This document shows positions 51,500 through 59,801 of a stretch of 59,801 bases of DNA, one piece after another. The notes beneath the pieces were generated by a model. That model searched no databases, had not been told where the DNA came from, and worked only from the letters and a program-made list of their open reading frames with translations. Origin of the DNA: CAZQRP01 sp964596125 (lineage in GTDB: Bacteria; Chloroflexota; Dehalococcoidia; GIF9; UBA5629); NCBI GenBank assembly GCA_964596125.1, contig CAZQRP010000022.1, forward strand, positions 1 to 59,801, read 5' to 3'. Made by a program: the position numbers and the translations under genes. Positions within the stretch are counted from its first letter, which is position 1; each line of letters begins with the position of its first letter.

Positions 51500-52438
51500 C
51501 TAGATCGGCAGTCTCAATAGCTTTACGGCGTTTTGCTCGAAGATTTTATCCTTGTCGCTATCAGGTACATTCATTCGTTCTATTGAGTGTATTGTTTGCA
51601 TTGTAAGCCCGAACTCAGGTCCCAGGGGCGCATCTGTTCCAAAAAGAAGGTGGTCTGCTCCAAAAAAGTCGTACCCGCACATTAATGCCGGTGTGCTGCC
51701 ATAAACGGCTGTATCGTTGTAAAACTTGCGAAAATGTTCTTCCGGATGCTTGACTCTGTGCCCCTCGCCCAGGGTAAGCGGGAGTGCCCACCTTATCCGC
51801 TGCTCAAAGAAAGGCACCATACTTCCACAATGGTGAGTTATAAACTTGATATCGGGGTAGTCCAGAAAAATCCCCGCGCATACCAGGCGCTCCATGGCTA
51901 ATGCCGTTTCGTGAGCGAATCGAAATACCGACTTGCCATGCGTCTCGTCCACATAGGGATGGATCCATATCGGGAGATCATAATAGACCATTTTTTCATA
52001 GAGTGGTCTGAATTTTGGTACATCAAGTTGTTCTCCATTTATGGTGGTGAATATTTGTACTCCCCTGAATTTCAATTTGGTAATAGCCCTGTCGATCTCC
52101 AGTAACGCAGCGTCGATATCATTCAAAGGCAAACAGGCGACTGCTGTAATAAACTTGTCCGGATACCTGGCCACCAGCTCTGCGAGTTCATCATTGGCCA
52201 TTCTGGCCAAATCGACCGCATCACCCGGTGTGACCAGCGTCTCCAGAGAGGGAAGAGACACCGTAACTACCTGTACCACATCAGGGTACCTGTCCATAAG
52301 CCGTAATCGTACATCGATTTCACAGTTGGCACGGTTTCTCAGCTCGGGCCTGTTGAACTCAGGAGCCAGTTTAGCCTTCTCACTTACGGCTGCCCAGTAC
52401 TTCTGCGGTAGAATATGAGCGAAAATATCGATTTTCAT
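51500..52438 (-). CDS. amidohydrolase-2 (ACMSD-like) metal-dependent hydrolase/decarboxylase
   Basis: 312 residues of the TIM-barrel family containing 2-amino-3-carboxymuconate semialdehyde decarboxylase. Metal ligands appear as DIFAHILP (N-terminal His), PIWIHPYVDETHG, KFITHHCGSMVPFFEQR and the C-terminal Asp in LLFGTDAPLG. The canonical HxH at the N-terminus is reduced to FAHIL, with one His. Decarboxylation or hydrolysis of an aromatic-derived acid is plausible. GGAGGT precedes the ATG. Confidence 0.9.
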   Translation of the reverse strand: MKIDIFAHILPQKYWAAVSEKAKLAPEFNRPELRNRANCEIDVRLRLMDRYPDVVQVVTVSLPSLETLVTPGDAVDLARMANDELAELVARYPDKFITAVACLPLNDIDAALLEIDRAITKLKFRGVQIFTTINGEQLDVPKFRPLYEKMVYYDLPIWIHPYVDETHGKSVFRFAHETALAMERLVCAGIFLDYPDIKFITHHCGSMVPFFEQRIRWALPLTLGEGHRVKHPEEHFRKFYNDTAVYGSTPALMCGYDFFGADHLLFGTDAPLGPEFGLTMQTIHSIERMNVPDSDKDKIFEQNAVKLLRLPI

Positions 52439-53258
52439 GGTCTATAACCTCCTTTTCGGATTGTCTCCCCGGTATACAGCTACTCATTCTAAATGAACCT
52501 TCACGTATTGTAAATCGTCAGAAAAAAAATTGATAGACGGCATGGCAGGATTAACGGACACAACCGTCGTGTCACCGGCAGGAATTACAGCACCGGAAAG
52601 CAGACTAAAAAGCCGGGACCGTCCAGTTTAAGAATGGTAGTCCGGCATCAGGGAGACAATATCCCGTCGTTTTCCCCGGTAGACTATGTCATCTAAAAGT
52701 CAGCCTTAACAGCCTGTCGTCTTCCTCGGACGACCAACCCAACTAGGAAATGACAAGTCTTTATATGAGAGACGACCACTTGGTTTTACGGGGTATATAA
52801 AATCGGAATCAAAGAAAGTGACCATAGCGTTTCAGAATTCAAGGACGTTATTCATAAAGAAGTAGTAAAGATTTCACACATTGGAGGCAAGGTTTTACTC
52901 CAAAGGAGCATAGAGAAATGTTAGGTAGACAGGAGTTGAGAAACTAGCAAGAAAAACAACGTAGAAACGATAGGTATTGGCGTATAATTGAGGTTGTTAT
53001 ACTAGTGCTGTTTGCTGGTTTGTTTACTGTTTTGTGAGCATTTATAGCGAGAGGCACTATACCTTAAACTCCTTGTAAGCGAGATTACCTGAGAATACTC
53101 ACGTCAAGATATTTTTGCTAATCGTGTCGCAAGAACCATGTTAAGTGTAAGTATATAGAAAGCAAACTTAGTAACTTTTTTATTTTTAAAAAATCTGCAC
53201 AGGTAGATTCTATAAGGCGATTTTCAAATACCCGTTCTCTTTTTGGGCCATTCCATTT
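52439..53258. other. gene-poor region with decayed small ORFs
   Basis: About 820 bases. An open frame without a start ends at 52924 (SVSEFKDVIHKEVVKISHIG). It overlaps an ATG at 52918 that has AAAGGAG upstream and is separately listed. Nothing else is convincing. Confidence 0.4.
52918..53037 (+). pseudogene. small membrane protein broken by a TAG
   Basis: ATG at 52918, eight bases after AAAGGAG: MLGRQELRN, TAG at 52945, then QEKQRRNDRYWRIIEVVILV, LFAGLFTVL and TGA at 53035. The layout, a charged N-terminus and one helix, looks like a 39-residue membrane peptide with a nonsense codon (Gln or Trp expected). Weak support. Confidence 0.3.
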
Positions 53259-53525
53259 TTAAATACCCGTACATGCTTTTATATATTGTCGCCTGGCTTC
53301 ATCAAGCTTATGTTTTGCTTGGTCAAGTTCACGCGATACCTGGTCGATTTCCTTGTCTGCTGTATCATTTATGACCTCGGGGAAAATTATTGGTTGCCCT
53401 CGTACAAATGGCACAATCGGAAAATATTGCTTATCTGTCTCCCTGTATTTCTCATCAGCCTTTTCCCATTCATCAAGTCGTTTTAAAAACTCCGTGTAAG
53501 CCTCTTCCTTAGAAAACTTCTCCAT
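53259..53525 (-). CDS. hypothetical coiled-coil protein
   Basis: 88 residues, highly charged, with helical ends (EFLKRLDEWEKADEKYRETD and VSRELDQAKHKLDEARRQY) and a proline-containing middle (FPIVPFVRGQPIIFPEV). GGAGGAGGAATA directly precedes the ATG, a strong ribosome binding site. No family is recognised, and the neighbours give no clue. Confidence 0.75.
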   Translation of the reverse strand: MEKFSKEEAYTEFLKRLDEWEKADEKYRETDKQYFPIVPFVRGQPIIFPEVINDTADKEIDQVSRELDQAKHKLDEARRQYIKACTGI

Positions 53526-53953
53526 TATTCCTCCTCCTCCGATTCTTTAGAGCAATGACTGTTTTTGTATTATAGTCTTATGTGTACTAAAATTAAATAC
53601 TCTGGCTACCTAAGAGTATATTTATATCTTCGTAACGCAGGGTACCGGGTTTTCGTAGCTAAGAGCTTCACATAAAGATACTTCGTAAAACAAGTAGTGT
53701 GCCTATGTTTGAAGGTAGGTGTTTAATGCCTTGAACGAAGCCATGAATGACTGATATGTATTGCCAGTCTCTTTTTATAAGACTGTAATGACGGTAATGA
53801 GAGCTATTCTGTATATCTGAACATTCTGAGCCTAATAATTAGCTTTGTTTGGTTGATTAATCACACCGCACACACCACCTAAACTCTACCGGGCCTTGTT
53901 CCTTCTTTATATTTCATTTTTACAAGGTGTATAATTCTTGTGGACAACCGGTT
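53526..53953. other. intergenic region with probable promoter of the OB-fold lipoprotein
   Basis: About 430 bases. TATAAT at 53930-53935 is a likely -10 element whose transcript would begin near 53942; the -35 is poor. Nothing else is identified. Confidence 0.4.
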
Positions 53954-54421
53954 GTGCTGAAATGGAGTATCAAGATAACTATAGGTAAGTGGAATTCAAT
54001 TCTGTGCTTCGGTTTAGTCTTTCTAGTACTTGGCTCCATTGTGGCCTGTACTACCGTCAATCCGGCAGTAGTAGATGAGGAGGTAACTCCACCACCGCCA
54101 ACAAAGAGAGCATCCGGGATAATTTCCTGTAGTAAGGCTAAAAACTATATTGGTGAAAGAAAAACAGTATGTGGTACTGTTATTGATGCCCGTTACGCAA
54201 GTACCTTTGATGGGAAGCCTACCATTCTTAATTTATGCAAGACGTATCCTCATCCAGATCGCTTTAATATAGTTATATGGATTCAGAACCGTGGTAAATT
54301 CCCTGAACCTCCAGAGGACTATTACAAGGGCAAGACGATCTGTGTTACGGGAGTCATCACGCAGTATAAGGGAACCCCACAAATTGACGTTAAGTCTCCT
54401 TCCCAAATTCAGGTTAAATAA
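53954..54421 (+). CDS. lipoprotein with OB-fold-like domain
   Basis: 155 residues from the GTG at 53954. An earlier GTG at 53927 overlaps a TATAAT promoter element, so the later start is preferred. Signal peptide (ILCFGLVFLVLGSIVAC) with lipobox, a Pro-rich linker (TPPPPTK), then an OB-like domain with SCSKAKNYIGERKTVCGTVI and GKTICVTGVITQYKG, typical of a family of exported nucleic-acid- or ligand-binding OB-fold domains. Four Cys in the domain could form disulfides. Confidence 0.75.
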   Translation: MLKWSIKITIGKWNSILCFGLVFLVLGSIVACTTVNPAVVDEEVTPPPPTKRASGIISCSKAKNYIGERKTVCGTVIDARYASTFDGKPTILNLCKTYPHPDRFNIVIWIQNRGKFPEPPEDYYKGKTICVTGVITQYKGTPQIDVKSPSQIQVK

Positions 54422-54641
54422 CTTGGTTTAGCTTTGTTTAGTTGATGAGCTCTGCCACACCACAATCCCAGGCCCCTGATATAGTGCTTATGCTGGAACA
54501 AATTCACCGGCTTTGCCGATGATAAGCGGGTACACCGGTGACCTCCGGGGAGGCTACCCTGTAACTATTCCCCGGAGCGATACGTACCAATGCACCTCTG
54601 GCAACCTGAAAACAAACAGGATATTCTTTTTGGTGACTGGG

Positions 54642-55754
54642 CTAATCGGTTTCTAAATCGTATTCTACACCTGTCTCACGGGCAATCGCTTTTAAGTCGT
54701 CTGCGACTTTAGGATTAAGGGGAATGCCTTCATGGATGTACAGGTCTGACTTTTCGTACTCCTTCTCGCCGTGAATATAGATGCGGTCTTGTCCCTCTGC
54801 TTTGGGGGCATCTTTGAGCTGACGCTGCAACTCATCCATTGCCGCTTTGAATTCATTGACCGGGCGAAAGGCATCCACACTCCAGGCGCCGAAGAAATGG
54901 CCGAGGTTGGATGGCAACGCTCTCCCGTCCGGGGCCTTGGGATATACCAGAGTGCCAAAAGCCGCGCCGGAGAGAATTCCACAGAAAATTTCCACCCATA
55001 AAGCGAGGCCATAGCCTTTATGCCCGCTCAGCAATTCACCTTCACCGCCCAGAGGCAGAAGGCCACCGCCCTGTGTACTGGTTATGTTTTCCAGCACCTG
55101 CCGGGCGTCTTGGGTCCCCAGACCTTGTGCATTAGTGGCCCAACCTAAGGGTATGGGCTTGCCTATGCGGTTGTAAACCTCCAGTTTACCTCGTGGTACT
55201 GTGCTCGTGGCCATATCCAGCACAAATGGACGTTCCCTGTTTGCCGGAGCGGCCACCGAGATAGGATTCGTGCCCAGTATCGCATTTCGTCCAAAGGTTG
55301 GTACAACTATGGGGTGCGTGTTCGTCATTGATATACCAATGCAGTCACTGTCCAGTGCCATCATGGCGTAATAGCCGGCGATTCCGTAATGGTTGGAGTT
55401 ACGCACTGTAACAAAGCCGGTGCCCGTCTCTTCAGCTTTTTGAATGGCTTTTTGCATTGCCCTGTAGGAAACGGGATGGGCCAGTCCCGCTCCTGCATCT
55501 ATCAGCGCCGTCGTCGGGGTCTCTTTTATAATTTTTACTTCAGGTTTGGCGAGCATCCTGCCATTCTGTAGTCCATCCACATATATCCGCAGCCGGGCCA
55601 CGCCGTGGCTTTCAATTCCTCGAAGGTCAGCCATTACCAGCACATCGGCTGCGATATGTGCGTCGTCTTCGGGGACGCCGAGTTTCCGGAATACCTGTAC
55701 GCAGAAGTTTTTTAAAGTTTTTGCCTGGACCTTCACTTGGGTTTCGTCTGGCAT
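54642..55754 (-). CDS. malate/L-lactate dehydrogenase family oxidoreductase
   Basis: 370 residues of the Ldh_2 family (YlbC/ComC/AllD type), not the Rossmann malate dehydrogenases. Catalytic and cofactor motifs: GIESHGVARL, VRNSNHYGIAGYYA, LGTNPISVAAPA and LDMATSTVPRGK, and the GGEGELLSGHKGYGLAL segment. Oxidises 2-hydroxy acids such as lactate, malate, sulfolactate or ureidoglycolate with NAD(P). The substrate cannot be assigned. GAGGAGGG precedes the ATG. Confidence 0.93.
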   Translation of the reverse strand: MPDETQVKVQAKTLKNFCVQVFRKLGVPEDDAHIAADVLVMADLRGIESHGVARLRIYVDGLQNGRMLAKPEVKIIKETPTTALIDAGAGLAHPVSYRAMQKAIQKAEETGTGFVTVRNSNHYGIAGYYAMMALDSDCIGISMTNTHPIVVPTFGRNAILGTNPISVAAPANRERPFVLDMATSTVPRGKLEVYNRIGKPIPLGWATNAQGLGTQDARQVLENITSTQGGGLLPLGGEGELLSGHKGYGLALWVEIFCGILSGAAFGTLVYPKAPDGRALPSNLGHFFGAWSVDAFRPVNEFKAAMDELQRQLKDAPKAEGQDRIYIHGEKEYEKSDLYIHEGIPLNPKVADDLKAIARETGVEYDLETD

Positions 55755-55968
55755 TATTGCCCTCCTCTAGTATTCATTGTGAAAGTGAATATGAAAAGCA
55801 AAAAAGATTCGGTTTTGTAATAGTACAATATAAGGGATCGCTTAGTAAATAGTTTTTATAACCGGGCTCTGTTAAATGGCAGCAGTCTATGTAATTTAAA
55901 TAACCAGCAGAGTGTTGATTGCGGGAAGACGTACACAGCACTGCTATAGAGCTCTCTGCCCGGATAAG

Positions 55969-56160
55969 CTAATGTGAGTGCGACATAGCGTGGACTGATT
56001 CCATGACATCTATCACGTTGTGTATTTTCCCCCAGTCCTTAGCCTGAAGTGCCTTCTTCAGTTCGGCTATTATCCACGCGTCGGTGTCCGATAAAAAATG
56101 TATCAGGTCGTCTTTCAACATAGGCCATGATTCAGTGATTGTATACTTTGTCTCTGACAT
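55969..56160 (-). CDS. 63-residue hypothetical helical protein
   Basis: Mostly helical and acidic at the N-terminal half (LKDDLIHFLSDTDAWIIAEL), ending in a His-containing tail (MESVHAMSHSH) that could bind metal. GGAGGTAATGAATA precedes the ATG, a strong ribosome binding site. No family is recognised. Confidence 0.65.
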   Translation of the reverse strand: MSETKYTITESWPMLKDDLIHFLSDTDAWIIAELKKALQAKDWGKIHNVIDVMESVHAMSHSH

Positions 56161-56396
56161 TATTCATTACCTCCGGGAATTATCGAATAGGTCATATTCT
56201 AAATGATAGCTCTGGATAATAAAAGCATACACTTCTTTTTCTGTAAGTTGTCCGGCTATTAGTGCATGGTTCGTTGTTGAGTCGTGATATTAACAAGTCA
56301 TGTAGTTGCATCATAGAACGAGCCGCAACTCATTGAGGTAACTCATTTTGTTCAGCAGTCTCGGACTGTAGGAGATGGGGACTACTGGCAGGCTGC

Positions 56397-56822
56397 TCAA
56401 ACACGTTTCCAGATCATGCATTGATTTCCTTTTATACCATCTCCTGTCAATGCAGGCGTACGTAATGTAAGTCTGTCACCATTAAATGAAAAGGTGCGTT
56501 TCAGGCTACTACCAACAAAATTAGGGAATAGACCGACTTCAATATGATGGATGACCGTATTCCCCTGGATCTCGTAGGTTCCACAGTATGAGAAGTAAGT
56601 ATCGGCAGCATTGACTTTCTCTTCATTTGTTGCTCCTCTGAATCTTTCAGAAGCGTATCTGGGACGGTTAGCGCTCATAACTGCCACGAACACGTACCCA
56701 TCCTCATTGTATGAGATGTAGCCCACAGCGTCTTTACTATATGGGTAGCTGAGCTTACCATCTGCACTTTTAACCTCGTCACGTATCAGTCTCCAAGTAC
56801 CGATAAAAGGATTCTGTACCAT
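56397..56822 (-). CDS. lipocalin-like domain protein
   Basis: 141 residues from the ATG at 56822 (AAGGAGG upstream); an upstream extension lacks family similarity. NPFIGTWRLIRDEVKSADGK and ISYNEDGYVFVAVMSANRPR match the lipocalin-like PF13924 domain, and FSYCGTYEIQGNTVIHHIE is the next strand pair. The family is small and beta-barrelled, often found with degradative oxygenase or hydrolase genes; the ligand is unknown. Confidence 0.85.
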   Translation of the reverse strand: MVQNPFIGTWRLIRDEVKSADGKLSYPYSKDAVGYISYNEDGYVFVAVMSANRPRYASERFRGATNEEKVNAADTYFSYCGTYEIQGNTVIHHIEVGLFPNFVGSSLKRTFSFNGDRLTLRTPALTGDGIKGNQCMIWKRV

Positions 56823-56996
56823 TTTTATGCCTCCTTGTGTGACGTATGACTGAGATAGATATTCAGTGTGGAATTTAATGTGTTCATAGTATTCTATTTT
56901 GTTACCAAATGCTAACTCAAGTTTGAAGTTCATGAGGCTTACTGGTGCATCATAGTCAATTCTAATTGTTTTTCTAATTTTTTATATTTGAGTACT

Positions 56997-57035
56997 AGCT
57001 CAGGAAGCGCGAACGCACTAGGCGCTTCCTGAGCT
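56997..57035. terminator. 14-bp perfect hairpin
   Basis: AGCTCAGGAAGCGC (56997-57010) pairs with GCGCTTCCTGAGCT (57022-57035) around an 11-base loop. No long T run follows on either strand, and no coding gene ends near it on the plus strand; it could also be a non-coding-RNA or element end. Confidence 0.5.
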
Positions 57036-57195
57036 TTGTACCACATGATTGAAGTCTCCAAATTTTGATTAGTGCCAACCGTGTCCCATGATTAATATAA
57101 CTGGTATTTAATAAGGTTATGATTGGAGGTAATAACTAACTTTTTAACTTTTTACACTCTGTGACAAAGGTGTTACGTTTATTTTCGTGTAACCG

Positions 57196-57236
57196 GGGTG
57201 TGTAGTAGCTGGATGAGGGTCTGGGACTACACACCC
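57196..57236. repeat. 11-bp inverted repeat
   Basis: GGGTGTGTAGT (57196-57206) and ACTACACACCC (57226-57236) are perfect inverted copies with a 19-base spacer, followed by TTGTTC. It may be a terminator or one end of a small element. Confidence 0.4.
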
Positions 57237-57296
57237 TTGTTCAAACAAAGCAACGTGAGCTTCATAAGGTGGAAGGAGCTATATCAAAAGGACAGG

Positions 57297-57478
57297 GAGC
57301 TCGGAGCAGCTCAAGAGCATACAATATCTTCTAGAGGTCCTGAATCCTAAAGTGCCCGTCGATCCTTAAATCAGCAGGTTCCTAGTGTCTTTTAAAGTAC
57401 TTGTATGAGAAACTAACACCTGTTCATCTTGAAAACATTGAATAAGACCTGACCAGAGAAATAAGGGTTTAACCAGTG
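57297..57478 (+). pseudogene. fragment of a winged-helix regulator gene with 3' flank (duplicate of 12105-12283)
   Basis: The plus strand encodes LKSIQYLLEVLNPKVPVDP and TAA at 57366, matching LKSIQCLLEDLNLKVPVDS at the end of the 12211-12486 gene. About 105 downstream bases are also conserved. The rest of the gene is absent. Confidence 0.75.
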
Positions 57479-57670
57479 GAGACATTTTAGAGATATTACC
57501 AAATAGCCACTCAATTTAGTACTAAGTAGCTATTCCTTTTAGGCACAGATAGAGCCATAATCATATAAGATATCCAGTATTCATTTCTGTTGCGGTTTGC
57601 AAACAGGCTGTAATCACTAAGTGGATGGTCAGTAGTAGCATCAAGAGGGAGAGACTATATTGGGTACAAG

Positions 57671-58792
57671 ATGAAGTTAATAAACAAAATACTTCGTAAT
57701 GAGGCAGGATTGGCTTTGCCTATGGCATTGGTTCTGCTTCTTATAGGTGGATTTTTTGTCGTCTCCGCTGTTCAATTACTAGCAACTACCCTCAATGCAA
57801 TCAGCATGGCCGATAATCAGGGCTTGGAACTTTACGCTGCCGATGCTGGAGTCGATTATGCTTTGTGGCACTTTAAATATGATATGGAACTTGAGTTACC
57901 TGAAGAAGGAACAGAATTGGTACTATCGTTTCCTGAAACAGTAAACGAGAGGACGGTTAATATTACCATAAGTAATGAAGGTGTATATGGCTTTAAGATA
58001 GCTTCCACAGCTACCAGCAATGAAGGAGATAGTACGACAGTGGAATCCTATGTAGCATTTCTTGATTTTTCCTGGTTCTTCAACAGTGCCATTACCAGCC
58101 CTGGCGATGTCACGCTAAAACCAGGTACAGAAGTCAATGGTGATGTGACATATGGTGGAGAATTAGATAATAAAGGTACGATCGACGGTGATGAAATAGT
58201 CGATCCACTAGATAACTGGCCATTGGTCAGTCAACTTTCCACCTTCTACTGGGCTGAGGTGGAGGACCTAACTCCTCTTCCTCATTCTTCTACCATTGAT
58301 ATTTCTTCTGGTACTGAAGTCGATCCGTATCTTATAGAGCCATTATCTGCTGCCGGAGACTTGACCATAACCGGAAGCGGATGGGCAATGCTGGAAGGGA
58401 CCATTTATGTTAATGGAGACCTGGTTGTAATGCCCAACGGTACAATAGATCTCAACGGAAAGACTATCTATGTTGAGGGAAACATTACCTTGCAACCTAC
58501 TTGTGTCATTACTGGTTCGGGATGTATCATTGCGGAGGGAGATATTAACTTTCAGCCAACTATAAGTTCCAATCCTGACGATTTTATATTTATACTGTCT
58601 ATCGACGGTATAGCTGACATCAAGCCAAATGGTTCACTATACGGATCAGTGGCTGGTGCCGCTGAGGTTGAGCTGATGCCCGGATGTACACTTGAGTTGA
58701 CAGAGCTGCCAGAAGATGGTCTGAATTTCCCAGATGGCAGTAGCGACTATGGCTGGCGGGGTCTAGAGATTCGTACCTATATTATTCTTTAG
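57671..58792 (+). CDS. PilX-like anchored surface protein with beta-helix domain
   Basis: 373 residues. The N-terminus NEAGLALPMALVLLLIGG, with a helix to about residue 40, and the following DNQGLELYAADAGVDYALWHF resemble PilX/type IV minor pilin-like N-termini. Residues from about 135 are rich in Gly, Asp and Asn with recurring short strands (GDVTLKPGTEVNGDV, GDLVVMPNGTIDLNGKTIYV, GDINFQP) like bactofilin or beta-helix repeats. It is probably an exported, membrane-anchored polymer-forming protein. No pilus assembly genes are nearby. The ATG has a weak ribosome binding site. Confidence 0.75.
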   Translation: MKLINKILRNEAGLALPMALVLLLIGGFFVVSAVQLLATTLNAISMADNQGLELYAADAGVDYALWHFKYDMELELPEEGTELVLSFPETVNERTVNITISNEGVYGFKIASTATSNEGDSTTVESYVAFLDFSWFFNSAITSPGDVTLKPGTEVNGDVTYGGELDNKGTIDGDEIVDPLDNWPLVSQLSTFYWAEVEDLTPLPHSSTIDISSGTEVDPYLIEPLSAAGDLTITGSGWAMLEGTIYVNGDLVVMPNGTIDLNGKTIYVEGNITLQPTCVITGSGCIIAEGDINFQPTISSNPDDFIFILSIDGIADIKPNGSLYGSVAGAAEVELMPGCTLELTELPEDGLNFPDGSSDYGWRGLEIRTYIIL

Positions 58793-58895
58793 CATAATAA
58801 TTTTCTATTTCAGAAATCTAGATTGACTTGCTCTCTTCCTCTGATAATAAGTTGGAAATGGTCTACATCTCCACGCATTCATTACTGTACATTAT

Positions 58896-59180
58896 ATGAT
58901 AGAGGTAATAAGGGAACTAACTCTACTCTTGTTTCATATGTATGTAGTCAGCGAATGTTGGACAATTGAGCTTTCGAAAAAACTGGATACTTTAAAGGCC
59001 ATGCCCCTGTTCTCTAACGGTCCTATCTTGTCACCGGACGGCACCCACATCGCTTTCACATCTACCCGTGGCAGGAACGGTGACACATACGATTGTCATC
59101 TGATGACCTCTAGGTGTTCCCTTAAGCACTTCTATGGTCTTGATGCGATCCTCTGCCTTCTCAGTTGCAATTTTAACTAG
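58896..59180 (+). pseudogene. possible TolB-like beta-propeller fragment
   Basis: Within a frame of 94 residues only PILSPDGTHIAFTSTRGRNG followed by DTYDCHLM resembles one WD40/PD40 repeat of TolB-like proteins (SPDGxxIAFTSxRDGNxDIY). Both flanks are unrelated and no signal sequence is seen, so this is at best a decayed fragment. Confidence 0.35.
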
Positions 59181-59801
59181 CCCGACTAGATAACGATAGA
59201 TTCGATTTTTCAAAATCCCGCCTTCCTCTTTTCATGGCTATTTCCCACTATATTCAGATTTTAGATAGTTCTGTCTAAACGATTTTCCGTCTTTGCCTTT
59301 TTTACTTCAGGGTTGTTAAATAAATTATATATAAGGTAGTTTCAGTTGTTCAGGTACCCTTTCTGACATAGCCACTATGTTATAGGATTAAGCGAAGACA
59401 AGGCTGGAATCACAAGGTCTAAGCAGGTATTCCATAACAAAAATATTTTTAATTTTCGTTGATCCAGGATGATACGAGTAATTGTAACTTTTTTTCGAGA
59501 AATTCGTTCTTACAATTAGGCACATGGTTGACCGCTCGTATTGGACATCACGATTTTATTGTTGGAACTAGTATCTACGGAGGATTTCTAAAGGCACAGG
59601 GGCAATAATCAATTGAATAATAAGGGCAGCCTTGGTGGAGGCTGCCCTTAGAAAGACAAACTATATATGTACCAACCGTCCAGTCGATCCATTATCGCTG
59701 CCCTTCCGTTTGTATTGTGCCCTATGATGGATAGTTTGTCAATACGATGTATAGGTTCAGTTGATGGCGGACACTATCCTCCTTATCATTTTACTAAACT
59801 T
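59181..59801. other. intergenic end of window
   Basis: About 620 bases with no supported gene; the only structure is the hairpin at 59622-59649. Confidence 0.45.
59622..59649. terminator. 10-bp perfect hairpin terminator
   Basis: AAGGGCAGCC pairs with GGCTGCCCTT around the loop TTGGTGGA. ATTATTC follows on the minus strand. It probably ends a transcript entering from outside the window. Confidence 0.6.

Overview
The window looks like a chromosomal piece of a strictly anaerobic Chloroflexota bacterium, most likely class Dehalococcoidia. The evidence is gene content and style: the rsmD-coaD-ferredoxin, yggS-proC and leuS neighbourhood, a histidine kinase of a Dehalococcoides-like type, an archaeal-style winged-helix regulator, UbiD, CocE, SDR and CoA-ligase catabolic genes, many iron-sulfur and molybdenum proteins, and no respiratory or phage genes. 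This assignment is inference; no rRNA gene is present.

Layout. 1-7.5 kb holds housekeeping genes: rsmD, coaD, ferredoxin, yggS-proC, a methyltransferase with a frameshifted N-terminus, a Cys-rich membrane protein and leuS. 7.5-15.1 kb holds small membrane proteins (some broken), a UbiD decarboxylase, an IS3 relic, a PAS/HD-GYP protein, a winged-helix regulator, a minimal metalloprotease and a truncated phosphodiesterase. 15.8-21.1 kb holds a molybdopterin oxidoreductase read through an in-frame UGA (selenocysteine, with a SECIS-like hairpin) and a large MalT-like LuxR regulator. 21.3-22.7 kb holds an AbrB-methyltransferase pair and a zinc-binding protein.

23.0-30.8 kb is the centrepiece: one long minus-strand operon led by a DUF134 DNA-binding protein behind a 26-bp near-palindrome. 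It encodes a DUF364 protein, a ferredoxin fused to a Gly/Arg/Trp-rich tail, a DUF5320 protein, two NifX-like proteins, a Gly-rich zinc ribbon, two MinD-type ATPases with inserted ferredoxin domains, an FmdB zinc ribbon, an Mrp-type ATPase, a NifU-like scaffold, a possible 48-residue protein and an HdrD/GlcF-like protein. The core resembles the Desulfovibrio orange-protein (ORP) operons, extended with scaffold and electron-transfer proteins; the parts suggest a dedicated metal-sulfur cluster assembly or carrier system.

31-35.3 kb holds two methyltransferases (one decayed) and the beta plus a tiny gamma subunit of a sodium-pumping decarboxylase. 35.7-43.7 kb holds a histidine kinase lacking its phospho-acceptor histidine, a flavodoxin, two SDRs, a CocE-type hydrolase, a VOC protein and a lycopene-cyclase-like membrane protein. 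43.9-47.2 kb holds two lipoproteins and a small zinc ribbon. 47.3-55.8 kb holds an orphan xanthine-dehydrogenase-type large subunit with an altered active-site motif, an ADP-forming acyl-CoA synthetase-like protein, an amidohydrolase, small proteins and a malate/lactate dehydrogenase. 56-59.8 kb is gene-poor, with a lipocalin-like protein, a PilX/beta-helix surface protein, a duplicated regulator fragment and strong hairpins.

Several genes, listed individually, are shorter than 60 codons, and several carry a stop or frameshift; recent decay and single-base assembly errors cannot be separated from sequence alone.
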